Shown piece by piece: positions 1-5,554 of a DNA stretch of 6,050 bases. The translations under genes and the position numbers were made by a program. The DNA is from Actinoplanes liguriensis (GTDB lineage: Bacteria; Actinomycetota; Actinomycetes; Mycobacteriales; Micromonosporaceae), in contig KL571257.1 in assembly GCA_000715855.1 (NCBI GenBank), forward strand, positions 49,674 to 55,723. Direction: 5' to 3'. The notes beneath the pieces were generated by a model. It was given only the letters and a program-made list of their open reading frames with translations, made no database searches and was not told the DNA's origin. Position 1 is the first letter of the stretch, and the number at the start of each line of letters is the position of its first letter.

Positions 1-19
1 AGATGTGTATAAGAGACAG
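1..19 (+). other. Tn5 mosaic end (library adapter) at the left edge
   Basis: Bases 1-19 read AGATGTGTATAAGAGACAG, the complete 19-base Tn5 mosaic end used in tagmentation libraries. Its reverse complement appears truncated at the right edge and, collapsed, inside the first gene. It abuts genomic-looking sequence at base 20. It should be treated as untrimmed adapter, not as a natural Tn5 end, because there is no transposase or IS50 sequence and the same motif caps both ends of the window. Confidence 0.97.
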
Positions 20-28
20 GCCACTGCC

Positions 29-34
29 TAGACT
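29..34 (+). promoter_or_regulatory. Candidate -10 element (TAGACT) for a leaderless kinase transcript
   Basis: TAGACT fits the actinobacterial -10 pattern TANNNT. It ends six bases before the ATG at 41, which would put the transcription start at or very near the start codon. No Shine-Dalgarno sequence is visible between it and the start. Any -35 element would lie to the left of base 20, in sequence replaced by adapter, so this remains a motif-only call. Confidence 0.4.
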
Positions 35-40
35 CGGGTG

Positions 41-1099
41 ATGGTCCGGCGGCTGTGGCAGCACCGCGCCCGTGCGGGGGACGCGATCCTCGGTCTGGCC
101 TGTGCGGCGACCACGGCCGGCCCGGCGATGGACTCCACCCTGTTCGGCGGCTCGCCGTATCTTCACTGGCACCCGAGCCCGCCGGCGGCGGTGTCCCTGG
201 GCCTGCTCGTGGGTGCCGGAGCGGTCGTGCGCCGTCGGCGGCCCGCGGTCTTCGCGGTCATCGCGATCACCGGCTGGGTTCTGGCCGCGGCCTACCCCGC
301 CGTCGTTCTCGCCCAGTACACCGTGGGTGCGAGCGCCCGCTCACGACGTACGCTGCTGATCCTCACCACGGCGGCGACCGTGGCGGTGGCCGTGCCGTTC
401 CGCCGGGACGGGCTCGACGCGATCATCCCGCTGGCGGTCGCGCTCTGCATCGCGCCCACCGTGCTGGGCATGTGGGTCGCCGCGCTCCGCGAGCGGGCCG
501 CCCGCGCCGAACGGGAGCGTCTGCTGCTCGCGGATCAGGCCCGCGCGGAGGAACGCAGCCGGATCGCCCACGACATGCACGACGTGGTCACCCACCGGGT
601 GAGCCTGATGGTGCTGCACGCCACCGCGCTGCAGGTGGCCTACCCGGACGAGCACCGGGCGATCGCCGCCCGCATCGGGACCATCGGCCGGGAGGCGCTC
701 GACGAGCTGCGTACGCTGGTCGGGGTGCTCCGCACCGGCACGGCGCCCCTGCTGTCTCTTATACACATAGACAGGGGCACGCCCCGCCCGTTGCCCGCTC
801 TCGTCGAGCACGCCGCCTACCGGGTGGTTCAGGAAGCGCTCACCAACGTTCGCAAGCACGCGCCCGGCGCCGCCGGAACGGTGCTCTTACGCTACGAAAC
901 GGCCGCCCTCACCGTCACCGTCAGCAACCACGGCGGGTCCTCGGCATCCGCCGCTTCCCTGCCGCCCGGCGGCCACGGCCTGCTCGGTCTCCGCGAACGC
1001 GTCCAGTTGCTGGGTGGCCGGCTCACGGCCGGCCGTACGGCGGACGGCGCCTTCGGAGTGAGCGCGACGATCCCCACGCCACCCGAGGACCATCCATGA
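41..1099 (+). CDS. Two-component sensor histidine kinase (HisKA_3/HATPase), internally chimeric
   Basis: This is a membrane sensor kinase of the NarX/DesK-like class, which autophosphorylates on histidine and passes phosphate to the adjacent regulator. The N-terminal part (about residues 13-148) is hydrophobic with roughly five membrane segments. A short charged coiled linker follows, then a HisKA_3 dimerisation domain with phospho-acceptor His180 in the motif AHDMHD. The ATPase domain has its N-box around Asn269 (QEALTNVRKHA) and a GHGLLGLRERV lid/G2 region near 311-321. The D-x-G box is degenerate (VSNHGG). Residues 238-245 (LSLIHIDR) are encoded by adapter bases 752-774. The family linker between the GVLR end of the dimerisation domain and the PLPxLVEHAAYR strand is normally tens of residues longer, so real sequence is missing here. 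ATG at 41 was preferred over GTG at 38 because of the leaderless spacing. The gene overlaps the response regulator by ATGA. The stimulus is unknown. Confidence 0.9.
   Translation: MVRRLWQHRARAGDAILGLACAATTAGPAMDSTLFGGSPYLHWHPSPPAAVSLGLLVGAGAVVRRRRPAVFAVIAITGWVLAAAYPAVVLAQYTVGASARSRRTLLILTTAATVAVAVPFRRDGLDAIIPLAVALCIAPTVLGMWVAALRERAARAERERLLLADQARAEERSRIAHDMHDVVTHRVSLMVLHATALQVAYPDEHRAIAARIGTIGREALDELRTLVGVLRTGTAPLLSLIHIDRGTPRPLPALVEHAAYRVVQEALTNVRKHAPGAAGTVLLRYETAALTVTVSNHGGSSASAASLPPGGHGLLGLRERVQLLGGRLTAGRTADGAFGVSATIPTPPEDHP
752..774. other. Internal collapsed Tn5 mosaic-end junction (assembly or library artefact)
   Basis: Bases 752-768 are the first 17 of the 19 bases of the reverse-complement mosaic end (CTGTCTCTTATACACAT). 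They are followed directly by AGACAG (769-774), the last six bases of a forward mosaic end. Two facing mosaic ends with the middle lost would give exactly this string; a mate-pair circularisation junction would be one source. The adapter starts on a codon boundary and happens to keep the frame open, giving the well-known contaminant peptide LSLIHI in the kinase. The 9 bases on each side (743-751 and 775-783) are not a duplication, so this is not a single natural Tn5-type insertion. Confidence 0.95.
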
Positions 1100-1743
1100 T
1101 CCGCGTGCTGGTCGCCGACGACGAGTGGATGGTGCGCGAGATGCTGCGCACCATCCTGCAGGCGGAGGGTGACATCGAGGTGGTGGCGGCGGCCGGTGAC
1201 GGCGCCGAGGCGGTCGCGCTGGCCCGGCGTCACCGTCCCGACGTGGCGCTGCTGGACATCCGCATGCCCGGCACCGACGGCCTGACCGCCGCCCGGGAGC
1301 TGGCCCGGCTGAGCACCCCGCCGAAGGTCGTCATGCTCACCACGTTCGACCTCGACGAGTACGTGCACACCGCCCTGCGGGACGGAGCCGCCGGCTTCCT
1401 GCTGAAGGACGCCACGGCGGCCGAGATGACGATCGCGGTGCGGGCGGCGGCGGCCGGCGACGCGATGCTCTCGCCCCGGGTGACCCGCCGCCTGCTGGAC
1501 ACCTTCACGCGGCAGCTCCCGGATCGGGAACGTCTGGGCCGGCTCACCGCCAAGGAACGGCACGTCCTGGCGACTCTCGCCGGCGGCCACGGCAACGCGG
1601 AGATCGCCAGGCGCCTGCATCTGAGCGAGGCCACCGTGAAGACGCACGTCAGCCGCATCCTCGCCAAGCTGGAGCTCACCAGCCGCGTCCAGGCGGCGAT
1701 CCTCGCCCACCGCGCCGGGCTGACCCACGACGACGTGTCCTGA
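1096..1743 (+). CDS. NarL/FixJ-family response regulator, LuxR-type DNA-binding domain
   Basis: A 215-residue cytoplasmic transcription regulator, the normal length for the NarL family. The receiver domain occupies about residues 1-118: acidic pocket Asp8/Asp9, phospho-acceptor Asp54 (LLDIRMPGTDG), Thr82/83 (MLTTF) and Lys104 (FLLKD) are all present. The LuxR helix-turn-helix spans about 149-206, with LTAKERHVL, the GNAEIARRL helix and the recognition helix SEATVKTHVSRIL. The ATG lies inside the kinase stop (ATGA). GAGGA at 1085-1089 gives a Shine-Dalgarno six bases upstream, so the pair is translationally coupled and the kinase is the evident partner. Receiver and output domains are intact, unlike the kinase record. 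Target genes cannot be told from the window. Confidence 0.96.
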   Translation: MIRVLVADDEWMVREMLRTILQAEGDIEVVAAAGDGAEAVALARRHRPDVALLDIRMPGTDGLTAARELARLSTPPKVVMLTTFDLDEYVHTALRDGAAGFLLKDATAAEMTIAVRAAAAGDAMLSPRVTRRLLDTFTRQLPDRERLGRLTAKERHVLATLAGGHGNAEIARRLHLSEATVKTHVSRILAKLELTSRVQAAILAHRAGLTHDDVS

Positions 1744-1813
1744 GCAGGAAGAGCGGGCTCCGACCCCGGTCACGCCTGGCTACGCGAGCGCATCCTGACC
1801 GCGGCGGCCCAGA

Positions 1814-2005
1814 TCAACGCCGGTCGGTGACCGCCGCCTCGATCCGCAGCCCGGAGCCGATCACCACGAGCATGCCCGCGAGGACGTAGGCCGCGGCCGG
1901 CAGGTCATCAGTCGTCAGACCCACGATCGTGATCAACAACCCGGCCGCCACGACGATGGTGCCGAGGATCCGGAACGTGTCGATGCGCTTCGCCCGCGCG
2001 TCCAT
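1814..2005 (-). CDS. Small two-helix membrane protein, function unknown
   Basis: A 63-residue protein with two clear hydrophobic segments (about 11-30 and 37-53) separated by a short acidic TTDDLP loop. It has a basic N-terminus (MDARAKR) and a charged C-terminal tail (TDRR). The predicted arrangement is a helical hairpin in the cytoplasmic membrane with both ends inside. It follows the substrate-binding protein on the same strand, 66 bases after its stop, and may be cotranscribed with it. A short GGGG run seven bases before the ATG is a weak ribosome-binding candidate. It converges on the response regulator, with 70 bases between the stops. I recognise no named family. The periodic hydrophobicity and high GC3 support a real gene. 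Confidence 0.65.
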   Translation of the reverse strand: MDARAKRIDTFRILGTIVVAAGLLITIVGLTTDDLPAAAYVLAGMLVVIGSGLRIEAAVTDRR

Positions 2006-2033
2006 GCGGCACCCCGGCTTCCGTGCTCCATTT

Positions 2034-2057
2034 CGGACAGAAGCCGATCCTGTTCCG
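2034..2057 (-). other. Small imperfect hairpin between the binding protein and the membrane gene
   Basis: CGGACAG (2034-2040) can pair with CTGTTCCG (2050-2057) as a seven-base-pair stem with one bulged base and a nine-base loop. It sits 15 bases past the stop of the upstream gene on the minus strand. No T-tract follows, so it is at best a processing or attenuation element and may be chance. Confidence 0.25.
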
Positions 2058-2071
2058 CGACGATCCCGCTG

Positions 2072-3004
2072 TCAACCGCCGTGCCCGGGCCGGCCGCGAG
2101 TGGCACGGTCGTAATAGCTCAGGTCGTAGAGACCGCCCTCGGGCGACGCCAGCCGATCGATGTCCTGCGGCGTCTCGAACCCGTGGAACTCGTCCCGCAA
2201 CTCCAGGACGGTCCGGAACCCCGGCGGGCTCAGCGCCCCACGCGGCGACAACCCGTCCGGCCCCACGTTCAGCTCGTAGATCTTCGCCGCGAGCGCGGGC
2301 GTCGTCTCCGCGTCGACCAGCAGCGCGATCGCCGCGTCCCGATGACGCCTGTCGAAGACCCAGGACATCCCCCGGACGTACGCCCGAAGGAACCGCACCG
2401 CGATGTCCGGATGAGCCGCCAGCCACTCGCGGTTCCCGGCGAGGACCCCACCCTGGTACGCGTCGTACAGCTCGGCGACCGTCCCGATCACCGGCAGCCC
2501 CGCCTCCCGGGCCCGGACCACTCCCTCGGCGTTGATGATCGCGGCCTCCCACGACCCGTCGAGCAGCCCCTGGTAGCGGGCCGGGGTGCTGCCCGCCGAC
2601 ACCAGCGTGTAATCGGTATCGGCCACCAGCCCCTGTTCGAGCAGGATCTTCTCGGCCGGCAGCCCGAAGCCGGAGTGCGGCACGTCCACCCCGACTCGCT
2701 TGCCCCGCAGGCTCGCCGCGTCCGGGTATCCGGCCGCCGCCGTCAACGCCAGCCCGAGCCCCAGGTCGTGCCCGCCGACGATCACGTTGTCGAGGATGCG
2801 CCCGGCCGGATTTCCCGGGTTGAGCTGGTAGTTGATGGCGTTGTCCATCGACGAGACGATGAACTCGATCTCCTGCTGGTCGACCTGGATGAACGTCGGC
2901 CGGGAGGAGACGAACTGGGCATAGTCGACGTTCAGCCGCTCGTCGGCGAAGAACCCGTTCGCCACGGCCGCGAGGATCGGCAGCGACCGGGACGCCGACC
3001 GCAC
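2072..3004 (-). CDS. ABC transporter substrate-binding protein, NMT1/SsuA-like; N-terminus apparently frameshifted
   Basis: A periplasmic-type solute-binding protein of the NMT1/THI5/SsuA group, which typically carries nitrate, sulfonate, taurine or thiamine-precursor ligands to an ABC permease. Family features in order are the opening strand SASRSLPILAAVANGFFADE, a DQQEIEFIVSSMDNAINY stretch, the hinge LRGKRVGVDVPHSG, and AAIINAEGVV followed by the C-terminal lobe. The ligand is not predictable. No permease or ATPase gene is in the window. The GTG at 3004 gives 310 residues with no signal peptide. The reading frame continues upstream as SEPPPLVRV, which looks like true mature sequence, but it has no start codon there. 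A hydrophobic leader (MRSLVALVMVAV) begins at 3063 in another frame. A missing base, or 4, 7, 10 or more, between about 3005 and 3035 would join them into a normal secreted protein of about 330 residues. It is divergent from the aldo/keto reductase. Confidence 0.85.
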   Translation of the reverse strand: MRSASRSLPILAAVANGFFADERLNVDYAQFVSSRPTFIQVDQQEIEFIVSSMDNAINYQLNPGNPAGRILDNVIVGGHDLGLGLALTAAAGYPDAASLRGKRVGVDVPHSGFGLPAEKILLEQGLVADTDYTLVSAGSTPARYQGLLDGSWEAAIINAEGVVRAREAGLPVIGTVAELYDAYQGGVLAGNREWLAAHPDIAVRFLRAYVRGMSWVFDRRHRDAAIALLVDAETTPALAAKIYELNVGPDGLSPRGALSPPGFRTVLELRDEFHGFETPQDIDRLASPEGGLYDLSYYDRATRGRPGHGG

Positions 3005-3027
3005 CCGGACCAGCGGCGGCGGTTCGG

Positions 3028-3063
3028 AACCGCGACCATGACGAGCGCGACGAGACTCCGCAT
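3028..3063 (-). pseudogene. Out-of-frame signal-peptide start of the substrate-binding protein
   Basis: ATG at 3063 (or an in-frame ATG at 3072) opens a short frame encoding MRSLVALVMVAV: a basic residue, then a hydrophobic core. It then degenerates into an arginine-rich run (PNRRRW) and stops after about 44 codons. The leader is where the binding protein's secretion signal should be, but it is one frame off. The hydrophobic core is short, and no lipobox cysteine follows in the correct frame. A small deletion that removed the end of the signal and its processing site would explain both facts. A single missed G in the GCGG run is the simplest alternative. Confidence 0.5.
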
Positions 3064-3161
3064 GCCATACATATTTGTCGATTTCGCACGGGTTCCGGAA
3101 GGCACCCGCCGACCGTGATTAAGATCAAATTGACGCAGTACGGTGTGAAGGGAGTATCCCC
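3064..3161 (+). promoter_or_regulatory. Divergent promoter region: -10 TAAGAT and strong Shine-Dalgarno for the reductase
   Basis: This stretch between two divergent genes holds the most AT-rich runs of the window (about 3064-3085 and 3117-3134). On the plus strand TAAGAT (3120-3125) matches TANNNT. It would give a leader of about 30 bases that carries AAGGGAG (3148-3154), seven bases before the ATG at 3162. No good -35 lies at standard spacing. TTGACG at 3130-3135 looks like a -35 but is too close to the gene. For the minus-strand gene the ATATGTAT run (3065-3072) is AT-rich but fits no clean -10. Confidence 0.4.
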
Positions 3162-4001
3162 ATGACGGACACGCTCGCCCCGACGGTGCGGCTGCTGCAC
3201 GGGGCCGACATGCCCCGGATCGGCGCCGGGACCTGGCCGCTCGGCAACGAGGACGCCGAACGAGTCGTCGCCGACGCGCTCACGGCCGGTTACCGGCTCA
3301 TCGACACCGCCCAGGCGTACGGCAACGAGCGCGGTGTCGGCCTCGGCCTGAAGGCCTCCGGCGTCGAGCGGGAGGACATCTTCGTCACCACGAAGTTCAA
3401 CAAGGAATGGCACGGGCGGGACCTGGCCGCCGAGGCGGTCGGCAACAGCCTGGACACGCTCGGCCTGGACTACCTGGACCTGGTGCTGATCCACTGGCCG
3501 AACCCGTCACACGACCGGTACGTCCAGGCCTGGGAGGGGCTGGTCAGCCTGCTGGAGTCCGGCCGGGTCCGGGCCATCGGCACGAGCAACTTCAAGCCCG
3601 CCCACCTGCAGCGGATCATCGACGCGACGGGCGTCGCCCCGGACGTCAACCAGATCCAGCTCAGCCCGGCGTCCACCCGGGTGGCGGCCCGCGCCTTCCA
3701 CGCCGAGCACGGCATCGTCACGGAGAGCTGGTCCCCGATCGGCGGCCAGGGCGTCAAGATCCTGGACAACCCGGTGGTCGGCGAGATCGCGGCGGAGACC
3801 GATCGCACCCCGGCCCAGGTGATCCTGCGCTGGCACCTGCAGCTCGGCCTGGTCCCGATCCCGAAGTCCGCCGACCCGCAGCGCCTCCGGCAGAACCTGG
3901 ACGTCTTCGGCTTCGAGCTCACCGAGCGTCAGATGACCGCCCTGACCGCTCTCGACCAGGGCGAATCCGCCGTCGTCGACTCCGACAGCTTCGGCCACTG
4001 A
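3162..4001 (+). CDS. Aldo/keto reductase (2,5-diketo-D-gluconate reductase-like)
   Basis: A cytoplasmic NADPH-dependent oxidoreductase with a (beta/alpha)8 barrel that reduces carbonyl groups on sugars, ketones or small aldehydes. At 279 residues it has the usual length of the short bacterial AKR branch. The catalytic tetrad is complete: Asp48 (RLIDTAQAYGNE), Tyr53, Lys78 (VTTKFN) and His111 (VLIHWPNP). Other signatures are the opening GAGTWPLGN, AIGTSNF at 138-144, NQIQLSP at 163-169 and the NADPH-phosphate motif IPKSADPQRLRQN at 233-244. The loop after NQIQLSP reads ASTRVAAR rather than the HPYLPQ-like sequence of well-studied members, a difference that may affect substrate choice. The start has an AAGGGAG Shine-Dalgarno at 3148-3154. 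The substrate is unknown, and I see no functional link to the neighbouring binding protein beyond shared upstream DNA. Confidence 0.96.
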   Translation: MTDTLAPTVRLLHGADMPRIGAGTWPLGNEDAERVVADALTAGYRLIDTAQAYGNERGVGLGLKASGVEREDIFVTTKFNKEWHGRDLAAEAVGNSLDTLGLDYLDLVLIHWPNPSHDRYVQAWEGLVSLLESGRVRAIGTSNFKPAHLQRIIDATGVAPDVNQIQLSPASTRVAARAFHAEHGIVTESWSPIGGQGVKILDNPVVGEIAAETDRTPAQVILRWHLQLGLVPIPKSADPQRLRQNLDVFGFELTERQMTALTALDQGESAVVDSDSFGH

Positions 4002-4002
4002 C

Positions 4003-4317
4003 CTATCCGAGGAGGCGGAAGCTCGGCGCGAGAACGACCAGCACCACCGCCGCGGCGAAGCCGACCAGGGCGCCCTCGGTACCGAGCATCGCCGAGGAAC
4101 GCGTCCTGGCGGCCCGCCAGGCGATCCACACCACCGCCGACACCAGGCACAACGGCGTCAGGTAGAGCGCGTAGTCGGCGACGGCCACGACAGCCAGGCC
4201 GCTCACCTCTCCGCCGTTCCGCACGGTGGCCCAGGCGCCGACCGCCAGCACCGCCGCGCCGAGCAGCAGAACCGTCACCGCAACCGCGACAGCGAAAGCA
4301 CGACCCTTGCTCGCCAT
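4003..4317 (-). CDS. Small three-helix membrane protein, function unknown
   Basis: A 104-residue hydrophobic protein with three predicted membrane segments at about 8-31, 41-68 and 81-98. It has a basic start (MASKGR) and a basic loop after the second segment (WRAARTR). I chose the ATG at 4317 because a consensus -10 (TATGAT) lies six bases upstream. The alternative GTG at 4344 adds nine residues (MCGSVYDRP) that would overlap that promoter. Its TAG stop is separated from the reductase TGA by one base, so the two genes converge tail to tail with no room for a terminator. There is no family I can name, and the polar ADYALY patch in segment two is the only distinctive feature. Confidence 0.65.
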   Translation of the reverse strand: MASKGRAFAVAVAVTVLLLGAAVLAVGAWATVRNGGEVSGLAVVAVADYALYLTPLCLVSAVVWIAWRAARTRSSAMLGTEGALVGFAAAVVLVVLAPSFRLLG

Positions 4318-4323
4318 GGGCCG

Positions 4324-4329
4324 ATCATA
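4324..4329 (-). promoter_or_regulatory. Candidate -10 element (TATGAT) for leaderless expression of the three-helix protein
   Basis: Read on the minus strand, TATGAT matches TANNNT and five of six positions of TATAAT. It ends six bases before the ATG at 4317, the spacing expected when transcription starts on the first base of the codon. No Shine-Dalgarno is present between them, which fits. The -35 region (around 4347-4352) has no clear consensus. Confidence 0.5.
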
Positions 4330-4351
4330 GACAGACCCGCACACCGGGCGA

Positions 4352-4530
4352 TCACGCCGGCAGGGCGGCGGCGACGCAGCAGCCCTCAGCGCCAGCTGAG
4401 CGGCGTGCGATGCGCTGGGAGATCACCGCCTGCGGGCCGTGCTCGTGCAGCGCCCGCGGCAGCGGAACTGGCCGGGGCCGGCCGGGCTGCTGACGGCCTC
4501 GCGGAGTCGTTGTGCGGCAGCCTCGTTCAT
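4352..4530 (-). pseudogene. Possible small gene downstream of the LysR gene, apparently frameshifted
   Basis: ATG at 4528-4530 overlaps the LysR stop as ATGA, a coupled arrangement. It opens MNEAAAQRLREAVSSPAGPG and then QF, protein-like with high GC3. After about residue 22 (base 4465) this frame turns into an arginine- and cysteine-rich run and stops at 4423. From base 4465 the other frame reads PLPRALHEHGPQAVISQRIA and on to a TGA at 4352-4354, again protein-like with high GC3. One extra base near 4465 would give a single product of about 60 residues. I recognise no family. It could equally be decayed remnant or non-coding DNA in which GC-rich frames stay open by chance; homologues with the joined sequence would settle it. 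Confidence 0.35.
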
Positions 4531-5453
4531 GGCTGCTGTTCGGCCCAGGACGGTGTCCAGCCGGGAACGGCGGCCGGGGGTGTGAGGTGGGTGCGGAGCA
4601 GGGCCAGGGCCGGGTGGGGGTTGTCGCGGCGCCATAGCAGTGAGTGGGGGTAGACCGGAGTCGGGCCGGTGATCGGGAGGCGGCGCAGGCCGTGGCTGGA
4701 CGGCCACACCAGGCGGGTCTGCTCGCCGATGAACGTGGCCAGCGCCGGGGTGTCGGCGATCGTGTCCAGCAGCGCGTCCGAGCCGAAGTTCGGCCCGGTC
4801 GCCTCGATCGTCAGGTGGAACTCGGCGGCCAGGTCGGCGTAGTACGCGCCCCACTCCGTGCCGGGCGCGATCCCGGGCATCCAGATCCGGTGGCCGGCGA
4901 GCTGGGCGAGCGTCACCGACCGGGCCGGCGCGAGCGCGTGGTGCGGGCCGACGAGCAGTTGCAGGGGCTCGTCGAGGACACGTACCGAGGAAATGTCTTC
5001 GGGAAGCGGCTGCCCGGGCATGGCGACGGCCCGGAAGGACGCGTCGATCGCCCCGGACGTGAGGGCTTCGACGGCGGCCGTGACGGTGAACAGCTTCATC
5101 ACGTCGAGCTCGATCTCGGGGTGGGCCCGGTGGAAGGCGCGCATCAGGCCGGAGGTGGCGAGCCGTGACGCGATCACGTCGACGCGCAGCGGGCGGCGGC
5201 CGGGCAGCACCGACGTGGCCGCGCGTTCGGCGACCCGCAGCAGCTCACGCGCGTGTGGCAGGAACGCCTGCCCGTCGATGGTCAGCTCGGCGCCGCGCGG
5301 CGTGCGGGTGAACAGCCGCACCCCGAGCTGGCGTTCCAGGACGGCGACCCGTTTGGAGACGGCCTGCTGCGAGACCGACAGTTCCGCGGCGACCTCCTGG
5401 AACTGGCCGAGGTCGGCGGCGGCGACGAAGGTGCGTACGGCATCGAGGTCCAC
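4527..5453 (-). CDS. LysR-type transcriptional regulator
   Basis: A 308-residue DNA-binding regulator of standard LysR length. The winged helix-turn-helix fills residues 1-60: DLDAVRTFVAAADLGQFQEV, the recognition helix SQQAVSKRVAVLE (about 28-40), then GVRLFTRTPRGAELT. The effector-binding domain (about 85-300) has the periplasmic-binding-protein fold; the ligand cannot be predicted. GTG at 5453 is preferred as start because family homology begins exactly there (VDLDAVRTF). The frame stays open back to a TTG at 5540, but the extra 29 residues are low-complexity and would cover the whole divergent operator region. It is divergent from the MFS transporter gene, with about 100 bases between the starts, the classic layout for a LysR regulator controlling its neighbour and itself. 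Confidence 0.92.
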   Translation of the reverse strand: MDLDAVRTFVAAADLGQFQEVAAELSVSQQAVSKRVAVLERQLGVRLFTRTPRGAELTIDGQAFLPHARELLRVAERAATSVLPGRRPLRVDVIASRLATSGLMRAFHRAHPEIELDVMKLFTVTAAVEALTSGAIDASFRAVAMPGQPLPEDISSVRVLDEPLQLLVGPHHALAPARSVTLAQLAGHRIWMPGIAPGTEWGAYYADLAAEFHLTIEATGPNFGSDALLDTIADTPALATFIGEQTRLVWPSSHGLRRLPITGPTPVYPHSLLWRRDNPHPALALLRTHLTPPAAVPGWTPSWAEQQP

Positions 5454-5461
5454 GTCCCTAT

Positions 5462-5498
5462 ACAACCACCGGTTGTCCGGCGACGGCGTAGCGGTTGT
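5462..5498. promoter_or_regulatory. Operator-like dyad ACAACC-N3-GGTTGT plus a third half-site
   Basis: ACAACC (5462-5467) and GGTTGT (5471-5476) are perfect inverted half-sites with a three-base gap. A further direct copy of GGTTGT lies at 5493-5498, 22 bases (about two helical turns) from the second arm. The dyad starts nine bases upstream of the LysR GTG, so occupancy would block or shape that promoter; the extra half-site points towards the transporter. This is the geometry of a LysR recognition site plus activation half-site. The dyad is not an exact T-N11-A box, so its assignment to this regulator is inference. Confidence 0.5.
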
Positions 5499-5554
5499 TT
5501 GATTCGCAGGCCCGGCCGTTGATTGGATCTCACTGGTCAACGAAGGGTGGATCG

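Noticed and set aside
745..778. Inverted repeat GCCCCTG...CAGGGGC around the internal adapter, resembling a transposon end or terminator hairpin
   Set aside because: The core is two facing mosaic ends and the extra matching bases are few. There is no target-site duplication and no transposase. Chance complementarity of the flanks explains the rest.
55..1095. Long plus-strand open frame running ahead of the response regulator in the same frame
   Set aside because: It is arginine-, glycine- and proline-rich and overlaps the kinase, which has clear domains. The regulator begins at its own ATG at 1096 with a Shine-Dalgarno.
1767..1801. CGGTCA/TGACCG inverted repeat between the response regulator and the 63-residue gene as a bidirectional terminator
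   Set aside because: There are only six base pairs across a 23-base loop and no T-tract on either side, so it is within chance expectation for this GC content.
1744..1828. 28-codon continuation of the response regulator frame past its stop (ends AAAQINAGR)
   Set aside because: It looks somewhat protein-like, but the regulator already has its full family length at 1743. There is no start or ribosome-binding site and the end overlaps the convergent gene.
1908..3494. Very long minus-strand open frame across the binding protein, its promoter and part of the reductase
   Set aside because: Its composition is that of an out-of-frame shadow of GC-rich coding DNA. It crosses two unrelated real genes and has no recognisable domain.
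5454..5540. N-terminal extension of the LysR protein from a TTG at 5540
   Set aside because: Family homology begins at GTG 5453. The extension is Thr/Ser/Pro-rich and would place the operator dyad inside the coding region.
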